This document shows, in pieces, positions 1-8,205 of a stretch of DNA of 59,453 nucleotides. The position numbers were made by a program, and so were the translations under genes. The notes beneath the pieces are model-generated. The model worked only from the letters and a program-made list of their open reading frames with translations. It had not been told where the DNA came from and did not search any database. The stretch covers positions 1 through 59,453 of the forward strand of contig NZ_JALLGL010000003.1 of assembly GCF_023072675.1 (NCBI RefSeq), in the 5' to 3' direction. Source of the DNA: Streptomyces sp. XM83C. Lineage in GTDB: Bacteria; Actinomycetota; Actinomycetes; Streptomycetales; Streptomycetaceae. Numbering within the stretch: the stretch's first letter is position 1; every line of letters begins with the position of its first letter.

Positions 1-64
1 CGCCCTCCCCCCCGCCCACACCCCAGGCCCCGAACGCCCGCACCCCTCGCCGCACACGCCGCGC

Positions 65-772
65 TCAGCCCGCCGACGCGCCGTCGTCCCCCACGCGCCG
101 CCGGTAGACCTCGACCATCCGCTCCAGCGAGTCGTCGAGATACACGGCGAGGAGCCGTTCCGCCCGGTCCCGGTCCCCCTCCCGCAGGGCCTGGAGTATC
201 TCGCGATTGCGAGCCAGGTACGGCTCATGGAGCCGGCGCGGGTCGTCCACGACGTGGAACGCGAGGCGCAGCTCGGCGAAGACGCTGCGCATCACCTCGT
301 CGGTGCGTTCGCTGCCGGCGAGGGCGACCAGTTCGCGATGGAAGTGGATGTTGGCGGTGCCCAGCGCCTTCCAGTCGTTCTCGGCGGTGGCCCGTTCGCC
401 GTCGGCGACGGCGTCGGCGAGTCCGTCGAGGGCGTACGGCGGTTCGCCGAGGCTGCGGACGACGGCGCACTCGACCAACGCGCGCGTGCGGTAGATGTCC
501 TCGACGTCCTCGACGGTCAGGACCCGGACGAAGACGCCCCGGTTGAGTTCGTGGACGAGCAGTCGTTCATGTGTGAGGAGCCGGAACGCCTCGCGAAGTG
601 TGTTGCGCGACACACCGAGCGCGCCGCCGATGCTGTCTTCGGACAGGCGGGTGCCGGGTGGGAAGAAGCCGTCGGCGATCCGGCTGCGGAGGATGTCGGA
701 GACCCGTTCGGCCGTGCTGGTGCGGCCCAGGAGGGCCCGGTCGTCGGCCAGTGACGCCAGCTGCTCTGCCAT
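65..772 (-). CDS. GntR-family regulator, FCD (FadR-like) subfamily
   Basis: A 235-residue DNA-binding regulator. Residues about 18-83 form a winged helix-turn-helix (VSRNTLREAFRLL at 54-66), followed by a helical FCD effector domain from about 90. It is divergent from the 5-oxoproline operon at 898-5441 and the 125-bp gap holds a perfect palindrome at 821-839, so it most likely controls that operon and itself. In FCD proteins a metal is bound by Asp/Asn and several His. Here N141 and H145 are present, but the positions usually His in the last helices appear as N189 and Y211, so ligand or metal binding may be altered. The effector is inferred from context to be 5-oxoproline or D-glutamate. Confidence 0.9.
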   Translation of the reverse strand: MAEQLASLADDRALLGRTSTAERVSDILRSRIADGFFPPGTRLSEDSIGGALGVSRNTLREAFRLLTHERLLVHELNRGVFVRVLTVEDVEDIYRTRALVECAVVRSLGEPPYALDGLADAVADGERATAENDWKALGTANIHFHRELVALAGSERTDEVMRSVFAELRLAFHVVDDPRRLHEPYLARNREILQALREGDRDRAERLLAVYLDDSLERMVEVYRRRVGDDGASAG

Positions 773-816
773 GCCCGGAATTCAACCGCAGACACCAGAA
801 CGAAACAACACGGGTA

Positions 817-846
817 TTGAAGGATCGTTGAACGATCCTCTACGGT
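817..846 (+). promoter_or_regulatory. Promoter with GntR operator in the spacer
   Basis: A perfect 19-bp palindrome, AGGATCGTT-G-AACGATCCT, lies at 821-839. It sits within the spacer of a plausible promoter: TTGAAG at 817-822, 18-bp spacer, TACGGT at 841-846, driving the MFS gene at 898. A FadR-type regulator bound here would block RNA polymerase. The palindrome is directly visible; assigning it to the neighbouring GntR protein is inference. Confidence 0.75.
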
Positions 847-897
847 GCTGGGCACGCTCTTCTGTCGCACCCTCCGTCATCCCACTGCGAGGTGCCC

Positions 898-2199
898 ATG
901 AGCACGACCCCTCCACCGCAGGCCCTTCCCACCGACACCCGCCCGGCCAGGAGTGCACGCGCCGCCGACGACGGCGCGTTCGGCTGGCTGCGCGCCCTCG
1001 GCCCGCGCGGCCGGCGCGCTTTCGCCGGAGCGTTCGGCGGCTATGCCCTGGACGCGTACGACTACTTCACGCTGCCGCTCGGCATGGTCGCGCTGGCGGC
1101 GTACTTCGGCCTGGACAGCGGCCGGACCGGCCTGTTCACCACCGTCACCCTCGTGGTCTCCGCCGTCGGCGGCGCGCTCGCGGGAGTGCTGGCCGACCGG
1201 GTCGGCCGGGTGCGGGCCCTGATGATCACCGTGATCACCTACGCCGTCTTCACCGTCGCGTGCGGTTTCGCGCCGAACTACGAGACGCTGCTGGCCTTCC
1301 GGGCACTGCAGGGTCTCGGCTTCGGCGGTGAGTGGGCGGTCGGCGCGATCCTGGTCGCCGAGTACGCGACCACCCGGCACCGGGGCCGCACCCTCGGCGC
1401 GGTGCAGAGCTCCTGGGCGGTCGGCTGGGCGCTGGCCGTGATCGTGTACACGCTGGTGTTCTCGTTCGTCGGCGACGACCTGGCGTGGCGGGTGATGTTC
1501 TGGACGGGAGCGCTGCCCGCGCTGCTCGTGGTGTGGGTGCGCCGCAGCGTGCACGACGCGCCGGAGGCCGCGGCCGTCCGTGAACGGAGCGCGGACAGAG
1601 GCTCGTTCACGGCTGTCTTCAAGCCGGGCCTGCTGCGCACGACCGTCTTCGCCTGTCTGCTCTCGACCGGCGTGCAGGGCGGCTACTACACGCTCGCCAC
1701 CTGGGTGCCGACATACCTGAAGTCGCAGCGCGGACTGTCGGTCGTGGGCACCGGCGGCTATCTCGCCTTCCTCATCTCCGGTGCCTTTTTCGGCTACCTG
1801 ACCGGCGGTCACCTCACCGACCGGCTGGGCCGCCGCCGCAACATCTGGCTGTTCGCGCTGCTGTCGGCGATCTGCGTCGCCGTGTACGCGCACATCCCCG
1901 CCGGTGCGAACACGCTCGTGCTGGTGCTCGGTTTCCCGCTCGGGTTCTGCATGTCGGCCGTCTTCAGCGGCTTCGGGTCGTATCTGAGCGAGCTGTACCC
2001 GACAGCGGTACGCGGCACCGGTCAGGGCTTCACGTACAACACGGGCCGTGCCATGGGCGCCGTGTTCCCCACCACGGTCGGTTTCCTCGCCGACAGCTGG
2101 GGCGTGGGCGGCGCTCTGGTGTTCGGCGCGATCGGCTACGGCGTCGCCGCCCTGGCGTTGCTGGGGCTGCCGGAGACGCGCGGGAAGGAGCTGCTGTGA
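898..2199 (+). CDS. MFS transporter of the oxoproline operon
   Basis: A 433-residue major facilitator with about 12 membrane segments. The loop signature ADRVGR follows TM2 and LTDRLGRRR recurs in the second half. GFGGEWAVGAILVAEY resembles the organic-acid (SHS/AAHS-like) branch. ATG 898 is preferred over GTG 892 because GAGG at 889-892 gives normal spacing to it. It is the first gene of the operon and the next gene starts with a GTGA overlap at 2196. Context makes 5-oxoproline, D-glutamate or a related acid the likely substrate; in Bacillus subtilis the equivalent ycs-kip operon also carries a transporter gene. Substrate is inference. Confidence 0.85.
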   Translation: MSTTPPPQALPTDTRPARSARAADDGAFGWLRALGPRGRRAFAGAFGGYALDAYDYFTLPLGMVALAAYFGLDSGRTGLFTTVTLVVSAVGGALAGVLADRVGRVRALMITVITYAVFTVACGFAPNYETLLAFRALQGLGFGGEWAVGAILVAEYATTRHRGRTLGAVQSSWAVGWALAVIVYTLVFSFVGDDLAWRVMFWTGALPALLVVWVRRSVHDAPEAAAVRERSADRGSFTAVFKPGLLRTTVFACLLSTGVQGGYYTLATWVPTYLKSQRGLSVVGTGGYLAFLISGAFFGYLTGGHLTDRLGRRRNIWLFALLSAICVAVYAHIPAGANTLVLVLGFPLGFCMSAVFSGFGSYLSELYPTAVRGTGQGFTYNTGRAMGAVFPTTVGFLADSWGVGGALVFGAIGYGVAALALLGLPETRGKELL

Positions 2200-3144
2200 A
2201 CCTCCGGGACACCTCCGTGGCCCTGGCCTCCGGCACAGGCTCCGGCACAGGCACCGGCACCGGCATCGGCACCGGCACCGGCACCGGCACCGGCACCGGC
2301 ACCGACGAGCGCATCGCCCGGGCCGTCGGCCCCGCCGACCGGCCCGTCGCCCTCACGCACCCGCACGCGCACGCGTGGAGCGCCGCGCAGGCCCGTGCCC
2401 GCTTCCGGGACGGGCTCAGCGGCCCCGCCTCTGGCGTCGTCGCGGGACACACCCAGGTGGACATCGTCTCCGTGCCCGCGGAATGGGCGTACGACATGCT
2501 CCTGTTCTGCGTCCGCAACCCCGAGCCCTGCCCGGTGCTCGACGTCACGGACGCCGGGTCGTGGACGACGGTCCTCGCCGACGGCGCCGACCTGCGCACC
2601 GATGTGCCCCGCTACCGGGTGTGGGAGAACGGCGTCCCGGTCGACGAGCCGACCGATGTGCGGGCGTACTGGCGGGACGATCTGGTGACGTTGCTGATCG
2701 GCAGCAGCTTCACCTTCGAGTGGGCGCCGACCGAGGCCGGTGTGCCGCTGCGCCACGTCGAGCAGGGCCGCAACGTGCCGATGTACACGACCCGGCAGAC
2801 CATGCCGGCCGGCGGGGCGGCTGCACGGTCCGATGGTGGTGTCGATGCGTCCGGTGCCGCCGCGGCACCTGGCCGCGGCGAGCCGGGAGACCGGTCTGCT
2901 GCCGGCGGTGCACGGCGGCCCCGTACACTGCGGCGATCCCGCGGGGCTCGGCATCGACGACCTCGGCCGCCCCGACTTCGGCGACCCGGTGGACACCGAG
3001 CCGGACGACATCCCGGTGTTCTGGGCCTGCGGTGTGACCCCGCAGGCGGCGCTGGCGGCCTCCCGCCCGCCCTTCGCCCTGACGCACGCACCGGGACAGA
3101 TGTTCCTCACCGACGCCCGCGACGAGCAGTACCGCGTGGCCTGA
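2196..3144 (+). pseudogene. Frameshifted DUF1445/YcsI-family hydro-lyase (D-glutamate cyclase-like)
   Basis: GTG 2196 overlaps the stop of the MFS gene. The first frame runs through [13 protein letters not shown] (about 2757-2796) to MPAGG; the family then continues, as [13 protein letters not shown]...[16 protein letters not shown]...[13 protein letters not shown], in the next frame, ending at 3144. The switch lies in the run of four G at 2814-2817: removing one G joins both parts into a normal-length protein. DUF1445 proteins accompany pxpABC (ycsI in B. subtilis), and a mammalian relative interconverts D-glutamate and 5-oxo-D-proline. A (GGCACC)n tract near the N-terminus adds an unusual Gly-Thr stretch. 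It could be a true inactivating mutation or a sequencing error in a G run. Confidence 0.8.
2231..2304 (+). repeat. Hexanucleotide GGCACC microsatellite
   Basis: About a dozen imperfect tandem copies of GGCACC inside the 5' part of the DUF1445 gene, encoding alternating Gly-Thr with occasional Ser or Ile. The unit is six bases, so changes in copy number keep the frame. Such a low-complexity tract is not a general feature of this family and looks like a strain-specific expansion. Confidence 0.85.
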
Positions 3145-3163
3145 ACGATCCGGAAAGAAGACC

Positions 3164-3922
3164 ATGACCTCCATCGATCTCAACGCCGACCTCGGCGAGG
3201 GCTTCGGCCGCTGGCAGCTGACCGATGACGAACGGCTGCTGTCCGTCGTCACCAGCGCCAACGTGGCCTGCGGCTTCCACGCCGGGGACGCGGTCACCAT
3301 GCGCCGGGTGTGCGAGCTGGCGGCCGAGCGGGGCGTACGGATCGGCGCGCAGGTCTCCTACCGGGACCTGGCCGGGTTCGGGCGGCGGGCGATGGAGGTG
3401 CCGCCCGCCGAGCTCACGGCCGAAGTGGCCTATCAGATCGGCGCGTTGGAGGTGTTCGCCCGCGCGGCGGGCGCACGGGTGGCGTATGTGAAGCCGCACG
3501 GCGCGCTGTACAACCGGGTCGTGCACGACGAGGACCAGGCCGGTGCCGTCGTGGACGGGGTGCTGCTCGCCGGCGCGACACTGCCGGTGCTCGGGCTGCC
3601 CGGCTCACGGCTGCTGGAGCTGGCCGGGAAGGCCGGGCTGCCGGTCGTCGCGGAGGCGTTCGCGGACCGCGCCTACAGCGACGAGGGCACCCTCGTGCCG
3701 CGCGGCCGGGACGGTGCCGTGGTCACCGACCCGGACGCGGTGGTGGAGCGTTCGCTGCGCCTCGCCCGCTGCGGCACCGTCACCTCGTACGCGGGTACGA
3801 CGGTCGAGGTACGCGCGCGTTCCCTGTGCCTGCACGGCGACACGCCCGGCGCCGTCGACCTGGCCCGCCGGGTGCGCGAGCGGCTGGAGGCGTCGGGTGT
3901 CACGGTGGAGGCCTTCGCATGA
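3164..3922 (+). CDS. pxpA: 5-oxoprolinase subunit A (LamB/YcsF family)
   Basis: A 252-residue protein of the LamB/YcsF family. The start is diagnostic (IDLNADLGEGFG, then SANVACGFHAGD), as are VKPHGALYN near 106-114 and EAFADRAY near 165. PxpA works with PxpB and PxpC to cleave 5-oxo-L-proline to L-glutamate using ATP, in the cytoplasm. ATG 3164 follows a GGAAAGAAG ribosome site and lies 19 bases after the DUF1445 gene. It overlaps pxpB by ATGA, so the three subunits are translationally coupled. Length is normal for the family. Confidence 0.95.
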   Translation: MTSIDLNADLGEGFGRWQLTDDERLLSVVTSANVACGFHAGDAVTMRRVCELAAERGVRIGAQVSYRDLAGFGRRAMEVPPAELTAEVAYQIGALEVFARAAGARVAYVKPHGALYNRVVHDEDQAGAVVDGVLLAGATLPVLGLPGSRLLELAGKAGLPVVAEAFADRAYSDEGTLVPRGRDGAVVTDPDAVVERSLRLARCGTVTSYAGTTVEVRARSLCLHGDTPGAVDLARRVRERLEASGVTVEAFA

Positions 3923-4572
3923 GGGTGCTGCGCGTCGGAGACGACGCCCTGCTGGTCGAGGTGGCCTCGGGCGAGGAGGCTCAGGCCCTGCACGCGGAGC
4001 TGAAGCGCCGCCGCGCCGAGGGCCTGCTCAGGGTCACGGAGATCGTCCCGGCGGCCCGTACGGTCCTGCTCGACGGGCTGTCCGACCCCGCGCGGCTGGC
4101 GGCGGAGCTGACCTCGGCCGAGCTGCCGCCCGCTCCCCCGCCGTCCCGTCAGGCGGTGGAGATCCCGGTCCGCTACGACGGCCCCGACCTGGCGGAGGTC
4201 GCCGCGCACTGGGGGGTCGGGGAGGCGGAGGTGCCGCGCATCCACGCGGCGGCCGAGTTCCGCGTCGCCTTCTGCGGCTTCGCGCCCGGCTTCGGCTATC
4301 TCACCGGTCTGCCGGCCCGGTACGAGGTGCCGCGCCGGGCCACGCCGCGCACCGCCGTCCCGGCGGGGGCGGTGGCCCTGGCGGGGCCGTACACGGGCGT
4401 GTATCCGCGGTCGTCGCCCGGGGGCTGGCAGCTGATCGGTACGACCGACACCGTGCTGTTCGACCACACGCGTGTGCCGGCCGCTCTGCTGACCCCGGGC
4501 ACCCGCGTGCGGTTCGTGCCGGTCGGCGCGGGGGATGCCGCCGTGCCGGCAGGCCCGGGAGGCGCCGTATGA
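3919..4572 (+). CDS. pxpB: 5-oxoprolinase subunit B (KipI-like)
   Basis: A 217-residue carboxyltransferase-domain (subdomain C/D) protein of the KipI family. The signature FCGFAPGFGYLTGLP is at about 118-132, followed by VPRRATPRTAVPAGAVA and GGWQLIGTTD. PxpB pairs with PxpC, forming the part of the ATP-dependent 5-oxoprolinase that handles the phosphorylated intermediate. ATG 3919 overlaps the stop of pxpA (ATGA), and its own stop overlaps the ATG of pxpC. The frame is open well upstream, but the overlap start and the family N-terminus (MRVLRVGDDALLVE) decide it. Confidence 0.95.
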   Translation: MRVLRVGDDALLVEVASGEEAQALHAELKRRRAEGLLRVTEIVPAARTVLLDGLSDPARLAAELTSAELPPAPPPSRQAVEIPVRYDGPDLAEVAAHWGVGEAEVPRIHAAAEFRVAFCGFAPGFGYLTGLPARYEVPRRATPRTAVPAGAVALAGPYTGVYPRSSPGGWQLIGTTDTVLFDHTRVPAALLTPGTRVRFVPVGAGDAAVPAGPGGAV

Positions 4573-5441
4573 CGGACCGCGCGCTCGCCGTCGTACGAGC
4601 CGGGGCGCTGACCACTGTGCAGGACGGGGGCCGTCCGGGGTACGCGCACCTCGGTGTGCCCCGCTCGGGGGCGCTGGACGCTCCGGCGGCGGCGCTCGCC
4701 AACCGGCTGGTCGGCAATCCGGCCGGTGCGGCGGTTCTGGAGACCACCCTGGACGGGTGTGCCGTGCGCCCGCGGTCCGCTGTCGTCGCGGCGGTGACGG
4801 GCGCGCCCTGCCCGGTCACGGTGAACGGCGGGCCGGTCGCCTGGGGCGCGCCGGTACGGGTGCCCGCCGGGGCCGTCCTGGAGGCCGGGGCGGCCGTCGG
4901 GGGCGTACGCAGCTATGTCGCCGTCCTGGGAGGCGTGGCCGTCGAGCCGGTTCTCGGGAGCCGATCCACCGATCTGCTCTCCGGGCTCGGACCGGCGCCG
5001 CTCACGGACGGCACGGTGCTGCCGCTGGGGCGGCCCGTGGCGGGGCAGCACGCGCGCGTGGACGTGGCCCCGCAGCCGGGCCCGCCGACGGAGCTGGTGC
5101 TCAGGGTGACGCTCGGCCCGCGCGACGACTGGTTCACCGCGGAGGCCCTGCGAACGCTCGGCACGCGCGTGTACCGCGTCTCGCCCGCGAGCAACCGGAT
5201 CGGCCTGCGCACGGAGGGGCCCGCGCTGGAGCGGGCCCGCACGGGTGAGCTGCCCAGCGAGGGCGTGGTGCTGGGCGCGGTGCAGGTGCCGCCGGACGGC
5301 AGACCGGTCGTGTTCCTCGCCGACCACCCGACCACAGGCGGCTACCCGGTCGTCGGGGTGATCCGCCCCGCCGACCTGGCGCCCGCGGCCCAGGCCCTGC
5401 CGGGCACTCCGGTGCGGTTCGTGGTGGTACGGCACCGCTGA
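4569..5441 (+). CDS. pxpC: 5-oxoprolinase subunit C (KipA-like)
   Basis: A 290-residue biotin-dependent-carboxyltransferase-like protein (KipA/UreA-amidolyase subdomain A/B). Visible motifs are TVQDGGRPGYAHLGVPRSGALD at residues 14-35, LGSRSTDLLSGLG near 130, ASNRIGLRTEGPAL near 208 and FLADHPTTGGYPVVGVI near 254. It completes the PxpABC enzyme. The reading frame is open far upstream in shadow; ATG 4569, overlapping the pxpB stop, is the real start. It is the last gene of the operon; the next gene is convergent. Confidence 0.95.
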   Translation: MTDRALAVVRAGALTTVQDGGRPGYAHLGVPRSGALDAPAAALANRLVGNPAGAAVLETTLDGCAVRPRSAVVAAVTGAPCPVTVNGGPVAWGAPVRVPAGAVLEAGAAVGGVRSYVAVLGGVAVEPVLGSRSTDLLSGLGPAPLTDGTVLPLGRPVAGQHARVDVAPQPGPPTELVLRVTLGPRDDWFTAEALRTLGTRVYRVSPASNRIGLRTEGPALERARTGELPSEGVVLGAVQVPPDGRPVVFLADHPTTGGYPVVGVIRPADLAPAAQALPGTPVRFVVVRHR

Positions 5442-5561
5442 GGGCCCCCGGCGCCGTGCTCCGCGCTCCGGAGCCCCCCGGCCTCGTACTTCCAAGCCCC
5501 GGCGCCGGGTCACCCCCCTACGGTGGCCCGGCGCCGGACACGCCACCGGGGCCGAACGTGC

Positions 5562-6980
5562 TCACATCGGGGCGGGGTCCGTTCCGATCCGGCTGCGTAC
5601 GGCCGTCTGGACCTCGGCCTCCTCGGCGGGGTCGGCGGCGAGGCGGCGCAGGCGTTCCACGACGCGGGCGTCGCCGGTCTCGGCGTGCCGGGCGGCGAGT
5701 TCCCGTGTGGTCTCCTCGCAGTCCCACAGGCATTCGACGGCGAAGCCCGTGGCGAACGAGGTGTCGGTGGCGGCGAGGGCGCTGGCGCAGCGACCGCGCA
5801 GATGGGAGGAGGCGGTCTCGCGGTAGACGTGCCGCAGGACGGGGGCGGCGCAGGCGATGCCGAGGCGTCCGGCGCCGTCGACGAGGGTCGCGAGGGTGGG
5901 TGCGTCGCAGCCGTCGCCGCGGACGGCCTCGCGCAGGGCGCCGAGGACGAGGTCCTTGTCCTGGGTGCCGCCGCGGCAGGCGAGCACGCGTCCGGCGGCG
6001 GCGCCGAGGAGGTCGGGGCGGCCGGCCCAGCGGCGGGCCCGCTCCACGGCCGCGTCGCTGCGCATGCGTTCGAAGGCGTCGGCGGCGGCCTCCACGACGA
6101 CGGCCGTTCCGTCGTCGACGGCGCCCTCGATCAGATCGAGCGTGTCGGGATCGTCGCCGTCGGCGAGGTAGCGCAGCGCGGTGCAGCGGGCTCCGTCGCC
6201 GCCCTGCCTGGCGGCTCTGAGGATCTCGGGCCGGTCCTCGGGGCCGGCGACGGCCGCGAGGCAGCGGGCGGCGGGCACGTGCAGGGCGGCGCCGCGGTCC
6301 AGGCCCTGCTGGGCCCAGTCGAAGACGGCCCGCACGCTCCAGCCGGGGCGCGGCCCTGACGGCCGCATCTGGCGCTGCCAGCGGTCGAAGCAGCCTGTCT
6401 CGTGGGCGGCACGCACGCGTGCCGAGATGTAGTCGCGCGGGTCCTCCGCCCACAGGCGCCAGGGCCGTGGTTCGAAGGCGTCGCGGACGACCGCGGCCAG
6501 TTCGGCCCGGCCTTCTGCGTCGTCGGCGAACCGGGCGAGGACGGGTGCGGCGAGGGCGCGCAGCCCGGCGTCGTCGTCGCGCAGGGCCAGTTCGTCCAGG
6601 GCCCAGGTCCAGTTGGAGCCGGTGGCCGCGTACCGGCGCAGCAGCTCCAGGGCGTCGCGGCGGCCGTAGGAGGCCAGGTGGCCGAGGACGGCCAGGGCGA
6701 GCCCGGTGCGGGACTCGTCGGTGTCGAAGGCGTCCTCGGCATCGAAGAGGTGCGCCTCGATCTCGTCCAGCTCGCCGTTGAGGTCGAGGAAGAGTCGGGC
6801 GTAGTAGAGGGAGCGGTTCTCCACCTGCCAGTCGTGGCGGGGATCGCGCGTCACGCAGTGGGTCAGGGCCGCGAGCGCCTCGGAGCGCGGAGCGGTGAGC
6901 GCGTGGAGCGTGCCGTCGCCGCGGCCCCTCTGCAGGAGCCCGAGCAGGGTGCCGCTGGGCGCTATGACCGGTTCGAACAT
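5562..6980 (-). CDS. HEAT-repeat-like protein, function unknown
   Basis: A 472-residue soluble protein made almost entirely of short alpha-helical Ala/Leu/Arg-rich repeats (for example RYLADGDDPDTLDLIEGAVDDGTAVVVEAAADAF and following units), typical of a HEAT or PBS-lyase-type scaffold. No catalytic motif, signal peptide or membrane segment is visible. GTG 6995 would add five residues, but a GTGAGG site nine bases before ATG 6980 favours the shorter form. It stands alone between the pxp operon (convergent) and the ankyrin gene. A protein-protein interaction role is inferred from the fold only. Confidence 0.8.
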   Translation of the reverse strand: MFEPVIAPSGTLLGLLQRGRGDGTLHALTAPRSEALAALTHCVTRDPRHDWQVENRSLYYARLFLDLNGELDEIEAHLFDAEDAFDTDESRTGLALAVLGHLASYGRRDALELLRRYAATGSNWTWALDELALRDDDAGLRALAAPVLARFADDAEGRAELAAVVRDAFEPRPWRLWAEDPRDYISARVRAAHETGCFDRWQRQMRPSGPRPGWSVRAVFDWAQQGLDRGAALHVPAARCLAAVAGPEDRPEILRAARQGGDGARCTALRYLADGDDPDTLDLIEGAVDDGTAVVVEAAADAFERMRSDAAVERARRWAGRPDLLGAAAGRVLACRGGTQDKDLVLGALREAVRGDGCDAPTLATLVDGAGRLGIACAAPVLRHVYRETASSHLRGRCASALAATDTSFATGFAVECLWDCEETTRELAARHAETGDARVVERLRRLAADPAEEAEVQTAVRSRIGTDPAPM

Positions 6981-7303
6981 GGGAAACAGCCTCACATCAA
7001 GCGTCGACGCAACCGGGACCGTGCACTACCTGGTCGCGCCGCAACACGTCGGGGCGCCCGCCGTTTCCTGCTTGCTGTAAGCCATCTTCCTCTGCCTCTC
7101 GTCTGTGGCCCGTGCGGACCTGTCACGGCCCGCGCGGTGCGGCAACACCTGCCCAGCCGTCGCGTCCGTGAATCACGACGTCATGATGACCCGGCGGTTC
7201 CGCCCACCGCGACCGATATTTCCGGCGGCCCCGTACCGCCTCCCCCGTCTGTGCTGTCCTACGTGGTCAACGACACTGTTCTACCTGGTCAGCGCGGTTC
7301 TCG
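6981..7303. other. Intergenic region, no gene seen
   Basis: A 323-base gap between the HEAT-like gene start and the ankyrin gene stop, both on the minus strand. It must hold the promoter of the HEAT-like gene, but I see no convincing -35/-10 pair, operator or RNA structure. Short open frames here lack codon bias and ribosome sites. Confidence 0.5.
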
Positions 7304-7696
7304 TCACTCCGCGCGGAACAGTTCGAGCAGGTCCGTCTTGCCGAACATGCGTGCTGTGTCCACGGCCGACGGAGTGCCGGCGTGCGGGTCGGCGCCGCCG
7401 TCCAGGAGGGCCCGGATCACCTCGGTCTCCCCCTTGAAGACGGCGCCCGCGAGCGGGGTCTGGCCCCGGTCGTTGGGCCGGTCGGCCTCGGCGCCGCGCT
7501 TCAGGAGGGCGCGGACCGTACCGGCGTGGCCGTGGTAGGCGGCGAGCATCACCAGGGAGTCGCCCCGGTCGTTGGTGAGACCGGCCGGGACGCCCGCGTC
7601 GACGTACGCCACGAGCGCCTCGGTCTGGCCGCGCCGGGCGAGGTCGAAGATCTTCGTCGCCAGCTCCACGACCTCGGGGTCGGGGGCTTCACTCAT
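7304..7696 (-). CDS. Ankyrin-repeat protein
   Basis: A 130-residue cytoplasmic protein with about three ankyrin repeats: DSLVMLAAYHGHAGTVRALLKRGAEADRPNDRG, then QTPLAGAVFKGETEVIRALLDGGADPHAG, and a shorter terminal helix pair (SAVDTARMFGKTDLLELF). The family is widespread in Streptomyces as small single-domain proteins of unknown partner. ATG 7696 has GGAGAGG upstream at slightly long spacing; ATG 7723 would add nine residues but has no ribosome site. It is monocistronic. Confidence 0.88.
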   Translation of the reverse strand: MSEAPDPEVVELATKIFDLARRGQTEALVAYVDAGVPAGLTNDRGDSLVMLAAYHGHAGTVRALLKRGAEADRPNDRGQTPLAGAVFKGETEVIRALLDGGADPHAGTPSAVDTARMFGKTDLLELFRAE

Positions 7697-7860
7697 CGGC
7701 GTGACCGCCTCTCCATCGCTCATCGCAGCCGTTCAGGTGAATCGCCAGGGTACTGGCTCGGCGGGCACATGAGCGGACCCGCCGCAGGCAAAGATCACCC
7801 GGGGGTCCGTTCGACGCAACACCGCTGCTCAGGCGGGCGTACTCGGCTTCCGCCAGCAGA

Positions 7861-7881
7861 GGGAAATCGCAAAGATTTCCC
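7861..7881. promoter_or_regulatory. Inverted repeat upstream of smeA
   Basis: A perfect inverted repeat, GGGAAATC-gcaaa-GATTTCCC, with 8-bp arms. It lies in an unusually AT-rich stretch 90 bases before the smeA ATG and downstream of no plus-strand gene, so it is more likely an operator than a terminator. No known Streptomyces sporulation regulator is assigned with confidence. Confidence 0.45.
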
Positions 7882-7970
7882 CCATTTGCACCTTTTATCG
7901 TATGGATACATGCTGTGATCCTGGAAGTACTCATGGTGACTGTCCCCACCGAAACACCAGGAGAGCCCCA

Positions 7971-8165
7971 ATGATCCTGTCCATCTCAGGCGTCGTACTT
8001 CTCGGCATCGTCGTGTTCATCTTCTTCCGCAAGGACGGACTGAAGGCGTCGCACGCGATGATCTCGGCCCTGTTCGGGTTCTATCTCGCGAGCACGGCCA
8101 TCGCACCCAGCATCAAGGCCGGCGGAGAGAGCCTGGCCAGCCTCCTCGGCGGCATCAAGTTCTGA
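7971..8165 (+). CDS. smeA: SmeA, small sporulation membrane protein
   Basis: A 64-residue protein with an N-terminal membrane helix (ISGVVLLGIVVFIFF), a basic turn (RKDGLK) and a second hydrophobic segment (MISALFGFYLASTAIAP). ATG 7971 follows GGAGAG. It lies 40 bases before an FtsK-like gene. In S. coelicolor a small membrane protein of this type, SmeA, is made in sporulating aerial hyphae and brings the SpoIIIE/FtsK-like partner SffA to sporulation septa. The assignment rests on length, topology and gene pairing; similar pairs occur on plasmids as transfer genes. Confidence 0.85.
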   Translation: MILSISGVVLLGIVVFIFFRKDGLKASHAMISALFGFYLASTAIAPSIKAGGESLASLLGGIKF

Positions 8166-8205
8166 CGCCGCTCCTCCCGTCCGTACGCACCCACAGGAGA
8201 GTCAC

